Below, piece by piece: positions 1 to 8,180 of a stretch of 34,558 nucleotides of DNA. The stretch covers positions 1 through 34,558 of the forward strand of contig JAJTXU010000022.1 in NCBI GenBank assembly GCA_021462845.1, written 5' to 3'. Source of the DNA: Anaerolineales bacterium. Its GTDB lineage: Bacteria; Chloroflexota; Anaerolineae; Anaerolineales; Villigracilaceae. Position 1 is the first letter of the stretch, and each line of letters opens with the position of its first letter. A model generated the notes under the pieces. The model did no database searches and was not told where the DNA came from. It saw only the letters and a list, made by a program, of their open reading frames with translations. The position numbers and the translations under genes were made by a program.

Positions 1-112
1 CGACCGAAGAGTCTCGGATCTGGCTTGGTAGAGATGCTTCGGGACGCGAGGCGTCCCTCAGCATGACATGTCCGTGTTGTCAAGCGATAATGAGAAAACC
101 ATATCGGAGATA

Positions 113-192
113 ATTTTGGACGCAGATTTGCGCAGAGAAACGCGGATTTTTTGTCAGATGCTTCTGCGCGCTTCGCAGTCTGTGTCCAAAAT
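113..192. repeat. R5 dispersed palindromic repeat, copy 1
   Basis: The element is bounded by a 14-base inverted repeat with one mismatch (113-126 ATTTTGGACGCAGA and 179-192). Inside is the string TTCTGCGCGCTTCGC, also present in the copy at 28725-28800. It is non-coding, despite overlapping open frames on the plus strand, and its right end merges with the terminator of the S1 gene. Confidence 0.55.
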
Positions 193-222
193 AAAAACAG
201 CCAAGCGATTCGCTTGGCTGTT
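188..222 (-). terminator. Rho-independent terminator of the S1-domain gene
   Basis: An 11-bp perfect stem (197-207 with 211-221, ACAGCCAAGCG paired to CGCTTGGCTGT, 3-base loop) lies 8 bases past the stop codon. On the minus strand it is followed by a T-rich run (complement of 188-197). This is a textbook intrinsic terminator. Confidence 0.85.
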
Positions 223-228
223 CGTGTT

Positions 229-996
229 TTATCCACCAGTGGGGAGGCGTTTCTCCAACGTGCGGTTGAGGATTTCTTCCCGCTCATCGGAGATGCCCGA
301 CTTTGCCCGCCTGACCTTGAAGGCTTTGTCGTTATTCGCCTTGTTCATTGCTTCCTGCCAGGCGATCTGCATCCCCGTCAATTCGGGCTCTCTCGGTTCT
401 TCGGGTTCAACGGCTTCCATCGCTTCTTTCTTTGCGTGGCGTTTGCCGTGTCCCTTTTTCTCTTCTTTCGCAGGCTTGAATTCTTCCACTACAGGCTCAA
501 GCGCTTTCATGCTCAATTTGATCTGCTTCTTCTTGCGGTCCACGTTCAGGATCTTCGCTTCCACTTCATCGCCCTCTTTGACAATTTCGCTGGGGTTCTT
601 CACATAGCCTTGCGTCAATTCGCTCACGTGGATCATCGCGGGACGTTCCGCGCCGATCTCGACGAACGCGCCATAGGGTTCGAGGCGAATCACTTTGCCT
701 TTCACGACCATCTCTGGCTCGAGTTCCTTCCAATCGTACGCGAGCGGCTGGATCATCGTCAATTCGATGCGATCCTTTTTCACGCGGCGCACCCACACAT
801 CCACGGCTTGTCCTTCTTTCACAACATCTTCCACTTTATTCACCGAGTCTTTGCTCAATTGTGAAATGTGAAGGACGCCTGGAATGCTTTGTCCAACATC
901 CACCAACGCGCCTGCGAGAGTGGTCTTCAAAATTTTTCCGCTGAGTTTTGTTTTGGGTTCAAGCGCCGGTGATGGCGCGATGTCTGGTGTTGTCAT
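229..996 (-). CDS. S1-domain RNA-binding protein (two S1 domains)
   Basis: A 255-residue protein with two S1 OB-fold domains, at about residues 16-82 and 95-165. The second carries the classic pattern G-x-V-x-R-x-x-x-Y-G-A-F-V-E-I-G followed by M-I-H-V-S-E-L. After it comes a Lys/Glu-rich, probably disordered stretch (about 170-205) and a charged tail. S1 repeats bind single-stranded RNA; proteins of this size resemble short RpsA-like or general-stress S1 proteins rather than the four-to-six-repeat ribosomal protein S1, so a role in translation or RNA metabolism is inferred. The start is supported by an AGGAG-type site just upstream on the minus strand and by a consensus promoter. The gene is transcribed away from the catabolic island and ends at a hairpin terminator, so it is probably a single-gene unit. 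Confidence 0.9.
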   Translation of the reverse strand: MTTPDIAPSPALEPKTKLSGKILKTTLAGALVDVGQSIPGVLHISQLSKDSVNKVEDVVKEGQAVDVWVRRVKKDRIELTMIQPLAYDWKELEPEMVVKGKVIRLEPYGAFVEIGAERPAMIHVSELTQGYVKNPSEIVKEGDEVEAKILNVDRKKKQIKLSMKALEPVVEEFKPAKEEKKGHGKRHAKKEAMEAVEPEEPREPELTGMQIAWQEAMNKANNDKAFKVRRAKSGISDEREEILNRTLEKRLPTGG

Positions 997-1031
997 CGTA
1001 TGCTCCTGTTTTCTTGTTATGCCGAAAAGCG

Positions 1032-1060
1032 ATTATATCTTCCGCGCATGTTTGCGTCAA
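1032..1060 (-). promoter_or_regulatory. Sigma70-type promoter of the S1-domain gene
   Basis: On the minus strand TTGACG (1055-1060) and TATAAT (1032-1037) are separated by exactly 17 bases, a near-consensus housekeeping promoter. Transcription would begin about 30 bases before the start codon at 996, leaving room for the visible ribosome binding site. Confidence 0.75.
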
Positions 1061-1232
1061 TGTGAAATTTAGTACATTTTCAGAATCGCGGATTGGAGGA
1101 TGCCGAGGCGGATGCGATGGCTGATGGCTTGAATCAACTTCACCCGTCGGATGAAGCGCGCGAGTCTCACGCAGGGAGAGTTGACACAGTCGCCTCATCC
1201 GACTCTACACGTGACGCGTTTTCGTCCCATCC

Positions 1233-1261
1233 TTGACGCATGATTGCCCATCAGGTATAAA
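1233..1261 (+). promoter_or_regulatory. Sigma70-type promoter of the Lrp/AsnC regulator
   Basis: TTGACG (1233-1238) and TATAAA (1256-1261) with a 17-base spacer, ending about 43 bases before the ATG at 1304. A transcription start near 1268 would give a short leader containing a GGAAGAG site. Confidence 0.7.
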
Positions 1262-1303
1262 TCGGCGCATTCCAGCGCTTTTCGGAAGAGAAAAACAATA
1301 TCT

Positions 1304-1798
1304 ATGTATGAATTCGACAAAATAGACGTGAAGATCGTCAATCTGTTGATCGAAGACGGGCGCATGTCTGCTTCGGAGTTGGCGCGGCGCATCGGCGACA
1401 TCTCGGAGCGCGCGATCCGCTATCGCATCGAGCGGATGATCGAGGCGGACGTGATCCGCATCAGCGCGGTGATCCGACCCGACGCGTTCGGCTTGACGAT
1501 CAAAGCGGACGTGTGGCTTGAGGTGGAGTCGGATTTGATTTTGGAAGTAGCGAAGAAGTTGGCGGAGTTCGAGAATGTGACGTACGTGGCGTGCGCGATC
1601 GGGCAGAACGACATCAGTATTCAAGTGGTGGCGAAGGACACGGCTGAAATTTATCATTTCGTGACTGAAGTGGTTCGCAAAGTTCGCGGCGTGCGCAAGA
1701 CGACGACATCCATTGTGCCGCTCGTGTTGAAGGATGTGTATCAATGGCGCGTGCCTGAAAGAATTTCGCAAGAGTTGGATGAGAAGCAGGCAACATAA
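1304..1798 (+). CDS. Lrp/AsnC-family transcriptional regulator
   Basis: A 164-residue protein of normal Lrp/AsnC length. An N-terminal helix-turn-helix (about residues 6-50, including MSASELARRIG and a recognition helix around 35-45) precedes a RAM/AsnC ligand-binding domain (about 65-145) with the family G-x-x-D-I turn (GQNDI, 100-104). Members bind DNA as dimers to octamers and respond to amino acids or related metabolites. The start at 1304 (MYEFDKID) is chosen over an in-frame upstream ATG at 1244 because the family begins a few residues before the first helix and the consensus promoter at 1233-1261 would lie inside the longer version. It is the only regulator beside the catabolic genes and is the best candidate to sense a polyamine-derived amino acid such as GABA or beta-alanine (inference). 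Confidence 0.88.
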   Translation: MYEFDKIDVKIVNLLIEDGRMSASELARRIGDISERAIRYRIERMIEADVIRISAVIRPDAFGLTIKADVWLEVESDLILEVAKKLAEFENVTYVACAIGQNDISIQVVAKDTAEIYHFVTEVVRKVRGVRKTTTSIVPLVLKDVYQWRVPERISQELDEKQAT

Positions 1799-1802
1799 CC
1801 TC

Positions 1803-1896
1803 ATGTCGTTGCGAGGGCGATGCTCTTCGCCCGAAGCAATCTCCAACACAATGGGGAGATTGCTTCGTCGGGCTAGCGCCCTCCTCGCAACGATAT
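1803..1896. repeat. R2 palindromic intergenic repeat, copy 1
   Basis: A nested inverted repeat. The outer arms are TGTCGTTGCGAG (1804-1815) and CTCGCAACGATA (1884-1895); the inner arms are GAAGCAATCTCC and GGAGATTGCTTC. A second copy with the same arms lies at 24433-24530. Each separates two metabolic genes. It is non-coding and REP-like. Confidence 0.7.
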
Positions 1897-1913
1897 GAAA
1901 TAGGAGAAAATTT

Positions 1914-3212
1914 ATGTTCGGTGCAAAGACGCAGGCATTACAAAAACGCGCGATGGAAGTGATTCCACTGGGGGTCAATTCCAATTTTCGATTTTGGGGG
2001 GAGGGGATCACTCCGTATGTTGAGAAGGCAAAAGGCGCGTATTTATGGGACGTGGATGGCAAGAAATATATTGATTATCGCATGGCGTTCGGTCCCGTCA
2101 TTTTGGGACATTCATTTGATGAAGTTGATCAAAAGGTGATCGAAGAAATCCAAAAGGGACTGCTGTTCGCCATGACGAGTGAACTCGAAGTTGCGGTTGC
2201 CGAGATGATCACCGAGATGGCTCCCGCCGTGGAAATGGTTCGCCTTGCGTGTTCAGGCACAGAAGCAACGATGCACGCGATTCGCGTAGCGCGCGCGTAT
2301 ACGGGACGCGACATCATCCTGAAATTCGAAGGTAACTATCACGGTATGCACGACCATGCGCTTTGGTCCACGTATGCGCCTGTCGAGGCGTACGGAAATG
2401 CACGCAGCCCGATTCCTGTGCCTGGTTCATCGGGCATTCCCAAATCCATGCGCGAGTTCATCATCACGCTTCCGTTCAATGACTTTGAAGGCTTCGAGCG
2501 CGTGATGAAATCGTACGGCGAGCAAATCGCGGCAGTGATCACCGAGCCGTGTCAGGGGAATTGCGCGGCGATCAATCCGCAGGATGGATTTTTGCAGTTG
2601 ATCCGCAAGAAGACCGAAGAATATGGTTGTGTGTTTATTTTGGATGAGGTGAAGACAGGATTCAGAATCGCCAACGGCGGGGCGCAGGAATATTATGGGA
2701 TCAAGCCTGACTTGGCGACGTATGCGAAAGCGTTGGGAAATGGCTATCCCGCCGCGGCGTTTGGCGGCAAAAAAGAGATCATGTCCATCATTGGGCATGG
2801 AGTTGCTATCGGTGGGACGTACACGAACAATAAGCCTGGTGTCGCTGGCGCGTATGCTACGTTGAGTCTGTTGAAATCGAAACCCATCTTGAAATCCATC
2901 GCCCAGCGTGGACAGAAATTAATGGATGGTTTGAAAGATATCTTTGAAGAGAACGATATTCCCGTTGTGATGACTGGCTATCCCGCGATGTTCTCGTTTT
3001 CGTTGAACGTGGATAAGGTAACGAATCAGCGCGAGTGGGCGAAGAGCGACCATAATCTTTATCTCGAATTAACGGAAAAAGCAATTGCCAAAGGCATCAT
3101 GCCCGACCACGATGCGCGTGAGCCGTGGTTCCTGTGCTATGAACATTCCGACGCGGACATTGACGAGACGTTGAATGTGTATGCAGAGGTTGTGAAGGAA
3201 GTGAAAAAGTAG
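1914..3212 (+). CDS. Class III PLP aminotransferase, glutamate-1-semialdehyde aminomutase-like
   Basis: A 432-residue fold-type I PLP enzyme of the GSA-aminomutase (HemL-like) branch of class III aminotransferases. Visible landmarks are the phosphate-binding SGTEA (114-118), the NYHGMHD segment (141-147), DEVKTGFR (244-251, the Asp that holds the pyridine nitrogen) and the Schiff-base Lys272 in TYAKALGNGYPAAAFGG. The first half (VNSNFRFWGEGITPYVEKAKGA) matches the GSA-like substrate-entry region. It probably moves an amino group from an amino acid or diamine. The catabolic context and a second GSA-like copy at 30792 argue against a haem role, although HemL cannot be excluded from sequence alone. 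An AGGAG site lies just upstream (about 1902-1906). It follows the regulator across an R2 repeat. Confidence 0.85.
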   Translation: MFGAKTQALQKRAMEVIPLGVNSNFRFWGEGITPYVEKAKGAYLWDVDGKKYIDYRMAFGPVILGHSFDEVDQKVIEEIQKGLLFAMTSELEVAVAEMITEMAPAVEMVRLACSGTEATMHAIRVARAYTGRDIILKFEGNYHGMHDHALWSTYAPVEAYGNARSPIPVPGSSGIPKSMREFIITLPFNDFEGFERVMKSYGEQIAAVITEPCQGNCAAINPQDGFLQLIRKKTEEYGCVFILDEVKTGFRIANGGAQEYYGIKPDLATYAKALGNGYPAAAFGGKKEIMSIIGHGVAIGGTYTNNKPGVAGAYATLSLLKSKPILKSIAQRGQKLMDGLKDIFEENDIPVVMTGYPAMFSFSLNVDKVTNQREWAKSDHNLYLELTEKAIAKGIMPDHDAREPWFLCYEHSDADIDETLNVYAEVVKEVKK

Positions 3213-3240
3213 ACAGGTAAACACGGAAACAAGTAGACAC

Positions 3241-3381
3241 GGTGGTTGAGTAGTCCCGCGATGCTCTTCGCGGGACGTATCGAAACCACCAGTACGCATA
3301 CCAACTCTTGTAACAAAAATATTTTACGGCGTGGTGGTCTCGGTACGTGGCGCGACGATCACGCGTCACTACTCGACCACC
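3241..3381. repeat. R1 dispersed hairpin repeat, copy 1 (full length)
   Basis: A 141-bp element bounded by GGTGGTTGAGTAG and CTACTCGACCACC (one mismatch as an inverted repeat). It consists of two arms of about 49 bp in inverted orientation, each with its own internal dyad, around a core of about 42 bp containing GTACGCATA, TTGTAACAAA and TTTACGGCGT. The right arm ends 14 bases before the next start codon. Other copies are at 7004, 8181, 11534 and 22785. Confidence 0.85.
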
Positions 3382-3394
3382 GAGGTATAAAAAC

Positions 3395-4720
3395 ATGACC
3401 AAACTAACCTCCCAACAAATCATTGACCTCAACAAGGAATACACCTTCTTCTCCTGGTCTGTGCAAGGACAGGTGAATCCGATTCCCGTGACACGCGCGG
3501 AAGGCGTGTATTTTTGGGATGCGGACGATAAACGCTATCTCGATTTTTCGTCGCAGTTGATGAACACCAATATCGGGCATCAGCATCCGAAGGTCGTCAA
3601 GGCGATTCAGGATCAAGCCGCGAAGTTGACGTTCACGCATCCAGGCAATGCCACCGAAGCGCGTGGTCTGCTCGGCAAAAAAATAGCGGAAGTGACACCA
3701 GGCGATTTGAAGAAGACCTTCTTCACGCTCGGCGGCGCGGAGGCGAACGAGAACGCCATCAAGATCGCGCGTTTCTATACGGGGCGAAATAAAATTTTGG
3801 CGCGGTATCGTTCCTATCACGGCGCAACGCACGGCTCCATGGCATTGACTGGCGACTACCGCCGTCTTGCCGTTGAGCCTGTCATGCCAGGCGGAGTCCA
3901 CTTCCTTGACCCGTTTTGTTATCGCTGTCCGTTTGGGCAGAAGCCAGAGTCGTGCAAGCGCGAGTGCATTTCGCATCTCGAAGAGGTGATCAAGTACGAA
4001 GGTCCCGACAAGATCGCCGCCATCATCATGGAGGGGGTGGTCGGCTCGAACGGACTCATTATCCCGCCCGATGATTACTGGCCCCGCGTGCGCGAGATTT
4101 GCGATAAGTACGGCATCCTGTTGATCTCGGACGAAGTGATGAGCGGATGGGGGCGCACGGGCAAATGGTTCGCCGTGGACAATTGGAATGTGACCCCCGA
4201 CATCATCACCACCGCCAAAGGCATCACCAGCGGATACGCTCCGCTCGGCGCGGTGATCGTCTCTGAGAAGATCGCCAAGTTCTTCGATGACAAATATTTG
4301 TATGCGGGTCTGACGTACAGCGCGCATGCGCTTTCATGCGCTACGGCGTTGGCAACGATTGAAGTGTACGAAGAAGACAAACTCATTGAAAACGCCGCTT
4401 TGCTCGGAAAATATCTCGGCGAAGCGTTGCAAGATATAAAAGCGCGACACGTCTCCGTGGGCGATGTGCGTTATATCGGCTTATTCTCCACGATTGAGTT
4501 GGTCGTCAATCGTGAGACGAAAGAAAGTTTCTCGCCCGCTGTCATGGCGGAAGTTGGAAAAGTCCTGCGCCAAAACGGTCTGTTCACCTTCATCATGGCG
4601 AACAACATGGGAAGTATGGTCTTCGTCGTCCCGCCGCTATGCATCACACAGGAGCAACTCGATGAAGGTCTTGCGATTGTGGAGAAGGCGTTGGAAGTGG
4701 CGGATGGGCAGGCTAGATAA
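3395..4720 (+). CDS. Class III aminotransferase (omega-amino acid:pyruvate / taurine:pyruvate type)
   Basis: A 441-residue fold-type I PLP enzyme. Motifs are GGAEANE (113-119), the YHGATHGSMALTGDYRR block (141-157), DEVMSGWGRTG (246-256) and Schiff-base Lys275 in TTAKGITSGYAPLGA. The overall pattern is that of omega-amino acid:pyruvate aminotransferases (beta-alanine, taurine and related substrates). A four-cysteine group C-x2-C-x8-C-x3-C (175-191) follows the YHG block; related sequences are remembered to carry similar cysteines. Start 3395 (MTKLTSQQ) is preferred because the longer frame begins inside the R1 repeat. In context a beta-alanine or 3-aminopropyl donor is plausible, giving malonate semialdehyde for the MmsA-like enzyme downstream (inference). 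Confidence 0.87.
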   Translation: MTKLTSQQIIDLNKEYTFFSWSVQGQVNPIPVTRAEGVYFWDADDKRYLDFSSQLMNTNIGHQHPKVVKAIQDQAAKLTFTHPGNATEARGLLGKKIAEVTPGDLKKTFFTLGGAEANENAIKIARFYTGRNKILARYRSYHGATHGSMALTGDYRRLAVEPVMPGGVHFLDPFCYRCPFGQKPESCKRECISHLEEVIKYEGPDKIAAIIMEGVVGSNGLIIPPDDYWPRVREICDKYGILLISDEVMSGWGRTGKWFAVDNWNVTPDIITTAKGITSGYAPLGAVIVSEKIAKFFDDKYLYAGLTYSAHALSCATALATIEVYEEDKLIENAALLGKYLGEALQDIKARHVSVGDVRYIGLFSTIELVVNRETKESFSPAVMAEVGKVLRQNGLFTFIMANNMGSMVFVVPPLCITQEQLDEGLAIVEKALEVADGQAR

Positions 4721-4780
4721 ACTGGCAACTTTGAACACCGTGCTCTTTAGTGTTCATGGAACATCGAAAGGATGATTTGC

Positions 4781-5173
4781 ATGAAAGAGTTTTTACTTGG
4801 GACTGATCTGTGGGCAAATATTATAGGAGGTATTGTTGCTGCTAGTCTTATTAGTTTAGCGGCTTATTTGTGGGATAGGCGTAGACACAAAATTTTGAAA
4901 GAACTGACTGAAATAATGGGACAAGCAATCAAGCATAGAAATATCGGTCAGAACAAGGCTTTTTTAGATAAAAGCGAGTGGATCCGAAAAGCAAAGAGTC
5001 TTGAAGAGAATGCCGTGGCAAAAGCTAAGCAGCTTTCAACAACTGCTGGCTCACTTGTTGAGTGGCTTGACAGGATTGAACCGTGGAGCAGCGGCGATGA
5101 AGTAGAAAGATATGTTGCAGTACTTAGTAAAGTAATCGAGCGTATTCGTGGGCTTATGGAACGTCATTCTTGA
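4781..5173 (+). CDS. Small membrane-anchored protein, unknown
   Basis: A 130-residue protein with one N-terminal membrane segment (about residues 11-30, ANIIGGIVAASLISLAAYLW) followed by a basic stretch (DRRRHK) and a mostly helical charged domain, so the bulk is predicted to be cytoplasmic. An alternative ATG at 4772 is in frame, but GAAAGGA (4766-4772) is correctly spaced only for 4781. No family was recognised. Codons are clearly A+T-richer than in the flanking aminotransferase and dehydrogenase genes, and an R3/R4 repeat block follows, which suggests later insertion into the island. Confidence 0.6.
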   Translation: MKEFLLGTDLWANIIGGIVAASLISLAAYLWDRRRHKILKELTEIMGQAIKHRNIGQNKAFLDKSEWIRKAKSLEENAVAKAKQLSTTAGSLVEWLDRIEPWSSGDEVERYVAVLSKVIERIRGLMERHS

Positions 5174-5218
5174 TTTCAAATTGTCTACTCCTTTAATCCT
5201 CTACCTAGGTGAAATATG

Positions 5219-5348
5219 GAAGTCAACGGCGAATGGGCGAGCGGGGCTAAAGCCACCTGCTCAGTGCATGGAAGCCCTTCGGGCTGACGAGCGAGTCCGC
5301 TTCAGCGGACTTCCACGAACTGAGGCAGGGATTTATCCCGCCGAATCG
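5219..5348. repeat. R3 dispersed repeat, copy 1
   Basis: A non-coding block with short hairpins (AGCCCTTCGGGCT; AGTCCGCTTCAGCGGACT). Its right part, CCACGAACTGAGGCAGG followed by CCCGCCGAATCG, recurs in opposite orientation at 11398-11460. It lies between the small membrane protein and the mmsA-like gene. The 296-base gap holds only this, R4 material and the leader of the next gene. Confidence 0.6.
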
Positions 5349-5400
5349 ATAACGAAATGTACTCACTTTACGGAAAGTTGACCTTTAACTTTTAACCTCA

Positions 5401-5460
5401 CTCAATTACCAATTACTACTTACCACTTACCAAGTCTCTAATCTCCAGTCTCCAATCTCA
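5401..5460. repeat. R4 low-complexity repeat, pyrimidine orientation
   Basis: Imperfect tandem units of the type CAATTACCAATTACTACTT followed by TCTAATCTCCAGTCTCCAAT. The complementary motifs (GGAGATTGGAGACTGG; TAATTGGTAATTGG) appear in five other intergenic regions of this window. The block abuts the ribosome binding site of the next gene. Confidence 0.6.
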
Positions 5461-5469
5461 AGGTGAATC

Positions 5470-6936
5470 ATGGAAATCCTAAACTACATCAACAACCAAT
5501 GGACCAAACCCAACGTCAAAGAATACTTCGACGTGATCAACCCCGCCACGGGAGGAGTCATCACAAAAACTCCTCTCGGCACAAAAGCGGATGTGGATGC
5601 CGCCGCGAAAGCCGCGAGTGACGCGCTCCCTGCATGGCGCAGAACGTCAGTCAATGACCGCGTGCAATATTTATTCAAACTGCGGAATCTCATGCGCGAG
5701 AATCACGATGAGATCGCCAAACTCATCACGGAGGAATGCGGCAAGACGTTTGAAGAGGCAAAAGCCGAGATGATCCGCGCCTTTGAAAATATCGAGGTGG
5801 CGTGCGGGATGCCGCTGATGGGCAAAGGCGAATTTGTGGAAGACATCGCCTCGGGCATAGACGAGTTGATGATTCGCCAGCCCGTTGGCGTGTGCGCCAC
5901 CATCGCGCCGTTCAACTTCCCTGGCATGATCCCGTTTTGGTACCTGCCGTATGCGGTTGCGGCGGGCAATACCTACATCATCAAGCCGTCTGAAAAAGTT
6001 CCGATGACGATGCAGTTCATTATGAAACTCATCGAGCAGGTCGGCTTTCCGAAAGGCGTGATCAATCTGGTCAACGGCGCGAAAGAAGTTGTGGATGGAA
6101 TTCTCGAACATCCCGCCATTCGCGCAATAACTTTTGTTGGCTCGACCAACATCGCAAAATATATTTACGCCACCGCCGCATCGCATGGCAAGCGAGTCCA
6201 AGCGCAGGGCGGAGCGAAAAATCCCGTCATCATTCTTCCCGATGCGGATATGGAAATGGCGACCAAGATTGTCGCGGACTCCGCCTTCGGATGCGCGGGA
6301 CAACGCTGTCTCGCCGTTTCTTTCGCAGTGACAGTTGGTTCAGCCCGATCAACCTTTAGTGAAGCGATCTGCGACGCCGCCTCGTCGCGCGTCGTCGGCT
6401 ACGGCATGGACTCGGGCGTGCAGATGGGACCCGTCATCAACGCCGCGTCGAAGAGCCGAGTCGAGTCGCTGATTGGACTCGGCGTCAAGGAGGGAGCAAC
6501 TGTCCCCGTAGATGGACGCGGTACTTCCATCAGAGGTTATGAAGGCGGCTCGTTCGTGCGTCCAACAATTTTGGCAGATGTCCCGCGTGGCAGTGAAATC
6601 GCAAAGACCGAAATTTTCGGACCCGTGTTGAGTCTGATGCACGTCAATACGGTGGATGAGGCGATTGAGTTGGTGAACAGCGGACAATATGGAAATCAGG
6701 CGAGCCTGTTTACATCATCGGGTTCTGCCGCGCGAAAATTTAGATACGAAGCCCAGGCGGGCAACATCGGAATCAACATTGGCGTCGCCGCGCCGATGGC
6801 GTTCTTCCCGTTCAGCGGCTGGAAAGATTCGTTCTTCGGCGATATGCACGGTCAGGGCATGGACGCGGTTGAATTTTTCACGCAGAAGAAGGTTGTGATC
6901 GAGAGATGGCCCAAAGAGTGGAGTAGGAAATTTTAG
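5470..6936 (+). CDS. mmsA: CoA-acylating methylmalonate/malonate-semialdehyde dehydrogenase
   Basis: A 488-residue aldehyde dehydrogenase of the MMSDH subfamily, which converts methylmalonate or malonate semialdehyde with NAD and CoA to propionyl- or acetyl-CoA plus CO2. Signs are [12 protein letters not shown] (146-157), the catalytic Cys280 in [15 protein letters not shown] (246-251) in place of the E-L-G-G-K general-base motif of hydrolytic aldehyde dehydrogenases, and the C-terminal FFTQKKVV...RW signature. Length is typical. It is the expected last step for beta-alanine derived from the aminopropyl half of spermidine, fitting the omega-aminotransferase at 3395. Valine or inositol breakdown are alternative roles, but no other genes of those pathways are seen here. 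Confidence 0.92.
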   Translation: MEILNYINNQWTKPNVKEYFDVINPATGGVITKTPLGTKADVDAAAKAASDALPAWRRTSVNDRVQYLFKLRNLMRENHDEIAKLITEECGKTFEEAKAEMIRAFENIEVACGMPLMGKGEFVEDIASGIDELMIRQPVGVCATIAPFNFPGMIPFWYLPYAVAAGNTYIIKPSEKVPMTMQFIMKLIEQVGFPKGVINLVNGAKEVVDGILEHPAIRAITFVGSTNIAKYIYATAASHGKRVQAQGGAKNPVIILPDADMEMATKIVADSAFGCAGQRCLAVSFAVTVGSARSTFSEAICDAASSRVVGYGMDSGVQMGPVINAASKSRVESLIGLGVKEGATVPVDGRGTSIRGYEGGSFVRPTILADVPRGSEIAKTEIFGPVLSLMHVNTVDEAIELVNSGQYGNQASLFTSSGSAARKFRYEAQAGNIGINIGVAAPMAFFPFSGWKDSFFGDMHGQGMDAVEFFTQKKVVIERWPKEWSRKF

Positions 6937-6937
6937 T

Positions 6938-7001
6938 GAAGAGAGAATTAGAGGAGTAGAGAATTGGAGACTGGAGATCGAGTAATTAGTAATTGGTAAA
7001 T
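6938..7001. repeat. R4 low-complexity repeat, purine orientation
   Basis: GAGAGAATTAGAGGAGTAGAG and GAATTGGAGACTGGAGATCG are followed by AGTAATTAGTAATTGGTAAAT. This is the complement of the block at 5401-5460, starting immediately after the mmsA-like stop codon. Confidence 0.6.
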
Positions 7002-7003
7002 GC

Positions 7004-7052
7004 GGTGGTTGAGTAGTCTCGCGTGCTGTTCGTGGGACGTATCGAGACCACC
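7004..7052. repeat. R1 repeat, copy 2 (single left arm)
   Basis: Only one arm of R1 is present: it starts GGTGGTTGAGTAGTC and ends CGTATCGAGACCACC, about 49 bp. The core and right arm are missing, so this is either a solo unit or a deletion derivative. Confidence 0.75.
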
Positions 7053-7090
7053 ACACCGTAAAGCAACTTCTGTTGCTAAAGGATCGAATC

Positions 7091-7543
7091 ATGACTATCA
7101 AACTAAATGATGTTGATAAAGTTGAAATTTTGCGTCAGGTGCTTCCTCAGTTTTGGAATGAAGCAGTACATTGGCGCGAAGATAGTTGGAGATTTACAAC
7201 CTGGCTTGTTTCATCATTTCTTGTGATTGCTGGCGCTTCAGTTTATACCGATAAAGGAAAGATATTTGCCGCTCTAATATTATTGGCGCTCTCGTGGAGC
7301 GGAACGATATATTTGCGGAAAAATTACCAGAGTTATCATGATCGAATTAGGTTGTTTATTCAAGTGGAAGAAGCCCTTTTGTTTTTTGAAGATAGTGCGT
7401 ATGTGAAGGGACGTAGTCTGTTGCCCAAAGACCTTCTCCAGCCAAAAGTCACAAAGGTTGGTCAAAATACATATATTGTTATTATTTGGGTTGTCGCAAT
7501 AGCGTCATGGGCTTCTCTTGCTGTTCAAGCCTTGGTGAAGTAA
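7091..7543 (+). CDS. Hypothetical membrane protein
   Basis: A 150-residue protein with membrane segments at about residues 36-52, 57-75 and 130-147, and a helical cytoplasmic-type stretch between (78-128). Start 7091 (MTIKLND) is chosen because AAAGGATC lies 7-13 bases before it. No conserved family was recognised. Codon use is A+T-rich compared with the metabolic genes. It is followed 13 bases later by the NUDIX gene, so the two are probably co-transcribed. It lies between two R1 repeats. Confidence 0.65.
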   Translation: MTIKLNDVDKVEILRQVLPQFWNEAVHWREDSWRFTTWLVSSFLVIAGASVYTDKGKIFAALILLALSWSGTIYLRKNYQSYHDRIRLFIQVEEALLFFEDSAYVKGRSLLPKDLLQPKVTKVGQNTYIVIIWVVAIASWASLAVQALVK

Positions 7544-7556
7544 TCAGGAGATAATA

Positions 7557-8084
7557 ATGGAGAAGTGGATAAAGCAGGAAGAAATATATAAGGGAAAAAT
7601 CTTCTCTCTTTGGGGCGGACAAGTATCTCTAGATAACGGAGACACTGCTGTTAGAGAATATATAAGGCATTCTGGAGGTGTCGCGATTGTCCCTGTGATT
7701 GACGGAAATGTCATTTTGATTCGACAATTCCGAATTTCTATTGAGCGTGAATTAATCGAGTTGCCCGCTGGAAGGCTTGAGCTTGACGAAAATCCGATGG
7801 AATGCGCCGCTCGAGAACTGGAGGAAGAAATAGGTTATCAAGCCAAAAAACTGATTCCAATTGCCTCATATTTTGCTTCGGTTGGGAACTCAAATGAGAG
7901 AATGTTTTTGTTTTTGGCAACGGAACTTGAAAAGACAAAGAGAAGCTTGGAGGCGGACGAAAGAATTCGAGAAGTAGTTTTTTCGCTTGATGTGATTCGA
8001 GAAAAACTGGCTAATCAAGAGTTTGAGGACTCGAAGACCCTCGTTGGATTAAGGGAAGCCCTTGCGTATTTTGATACGCATTAA
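7557..8084 (+). CDS. NUDIX hydrolase (ADP-ribose pyrophosphatase-like)
   Basis: A 175-residue protein with a perfect NUDIX box, G-x5-E-x7-R-E-L-x-E-E-x-G at residues 72-93 (Gly72, Glu78, Arg86-Glu87, Glu90-Glu91, Gly93), the Mg-binding diphosphate-hydrolysing helix. The N-terminal half (VREYIRHSGGVAIVPVIDG, LIRQFR, IELPAGR) matches the ADP-ribose pyrophosphatase/NudF branch, which hydrolyses ADP-ribose and similar nucleoside diphosphates. The ribosome binding site AGGAG lies just before the start. Like its upstream partner it is A+T-richer than the island. No direct link to polyamine metabolism is evident. Confidence 0.9.
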   Translation: MEKWIKQEEIYKGKIFSLWGGQVSLDNGDTAVREYIRHSGGVAIVPVIDGNVILIRQFRISIERELIELPAGRLELDENPMECAARELEEEIGYQAKKLIPIASYFASVGNSNERMFLFLATELEKTKRSLEADERIREVVFSLDVIREKLANQEFEDSKTLVGLREALAYFDTH

Positions 8085-8128
8085 TGATTGAACCATTTAC
8101 AAAGTGGTTTGATATAGACTTGAAACCT

Positions 8129-8174
8129 GTGGTCTCAACTGCTCGCGCTCGACCATCGAGATAGGAATCAAAAG
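8129..8174. repeat. Fragment of an R1 right arm plus duplicated leader sequence
   Basis: GTGGTCTCAACTGC...GCTCGACCATCGAG resembles a degraded R1 right arm. It is followed by CGAGATAGGAATCAAAAG, an 18-base string found again at 11673-11690 as the leader of the PatA-like gene. This suggests that an R1-plus-leader segment was duplicated or that a gene was lost here. Confidence 0.45.
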
Positions 8175-8180
8175 CAATTC

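Larger units (their letters stand above)
997..1303. other. Divergent intergenic region between S1 gene and Lrp regulator
   Basis: About 300 bases without a gene. It holds the promoter of the S1 gene on the minus strand and that of the regulator on the plus strand (both listed). A 9-bp inverted repeat (GTCGGATGA at 1146-1154, TCATCCGAC at 1195-1203) lies just upstream of the regulator promoter and could be an operator, for example for autoregulation, but that is only a possibility. No small gene was found. Confidence 0.5.

Noticed and set aside
151-864. 237-residue plus-strand frame over the S1 gene
   Set aside because: Phe/His-rich antisense shadow of the S1-domain protein, which has its own promoter, ribosome binding site and terminator.
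1914-3212. Haem biosynthesis hemL
   Set aside because: The fold and motifs are GSA-aminomutase-like, but there are no other haem genes nearby, a second GSA-like gene occurs in the window, and the context is catabolic; left as GSA-like without a symbol.
3404-4327. 307-residue open frame on the minus strand
   Set aside because: Antisense to the omega-aminotransferase at 3395, which has complete PLP motifs.
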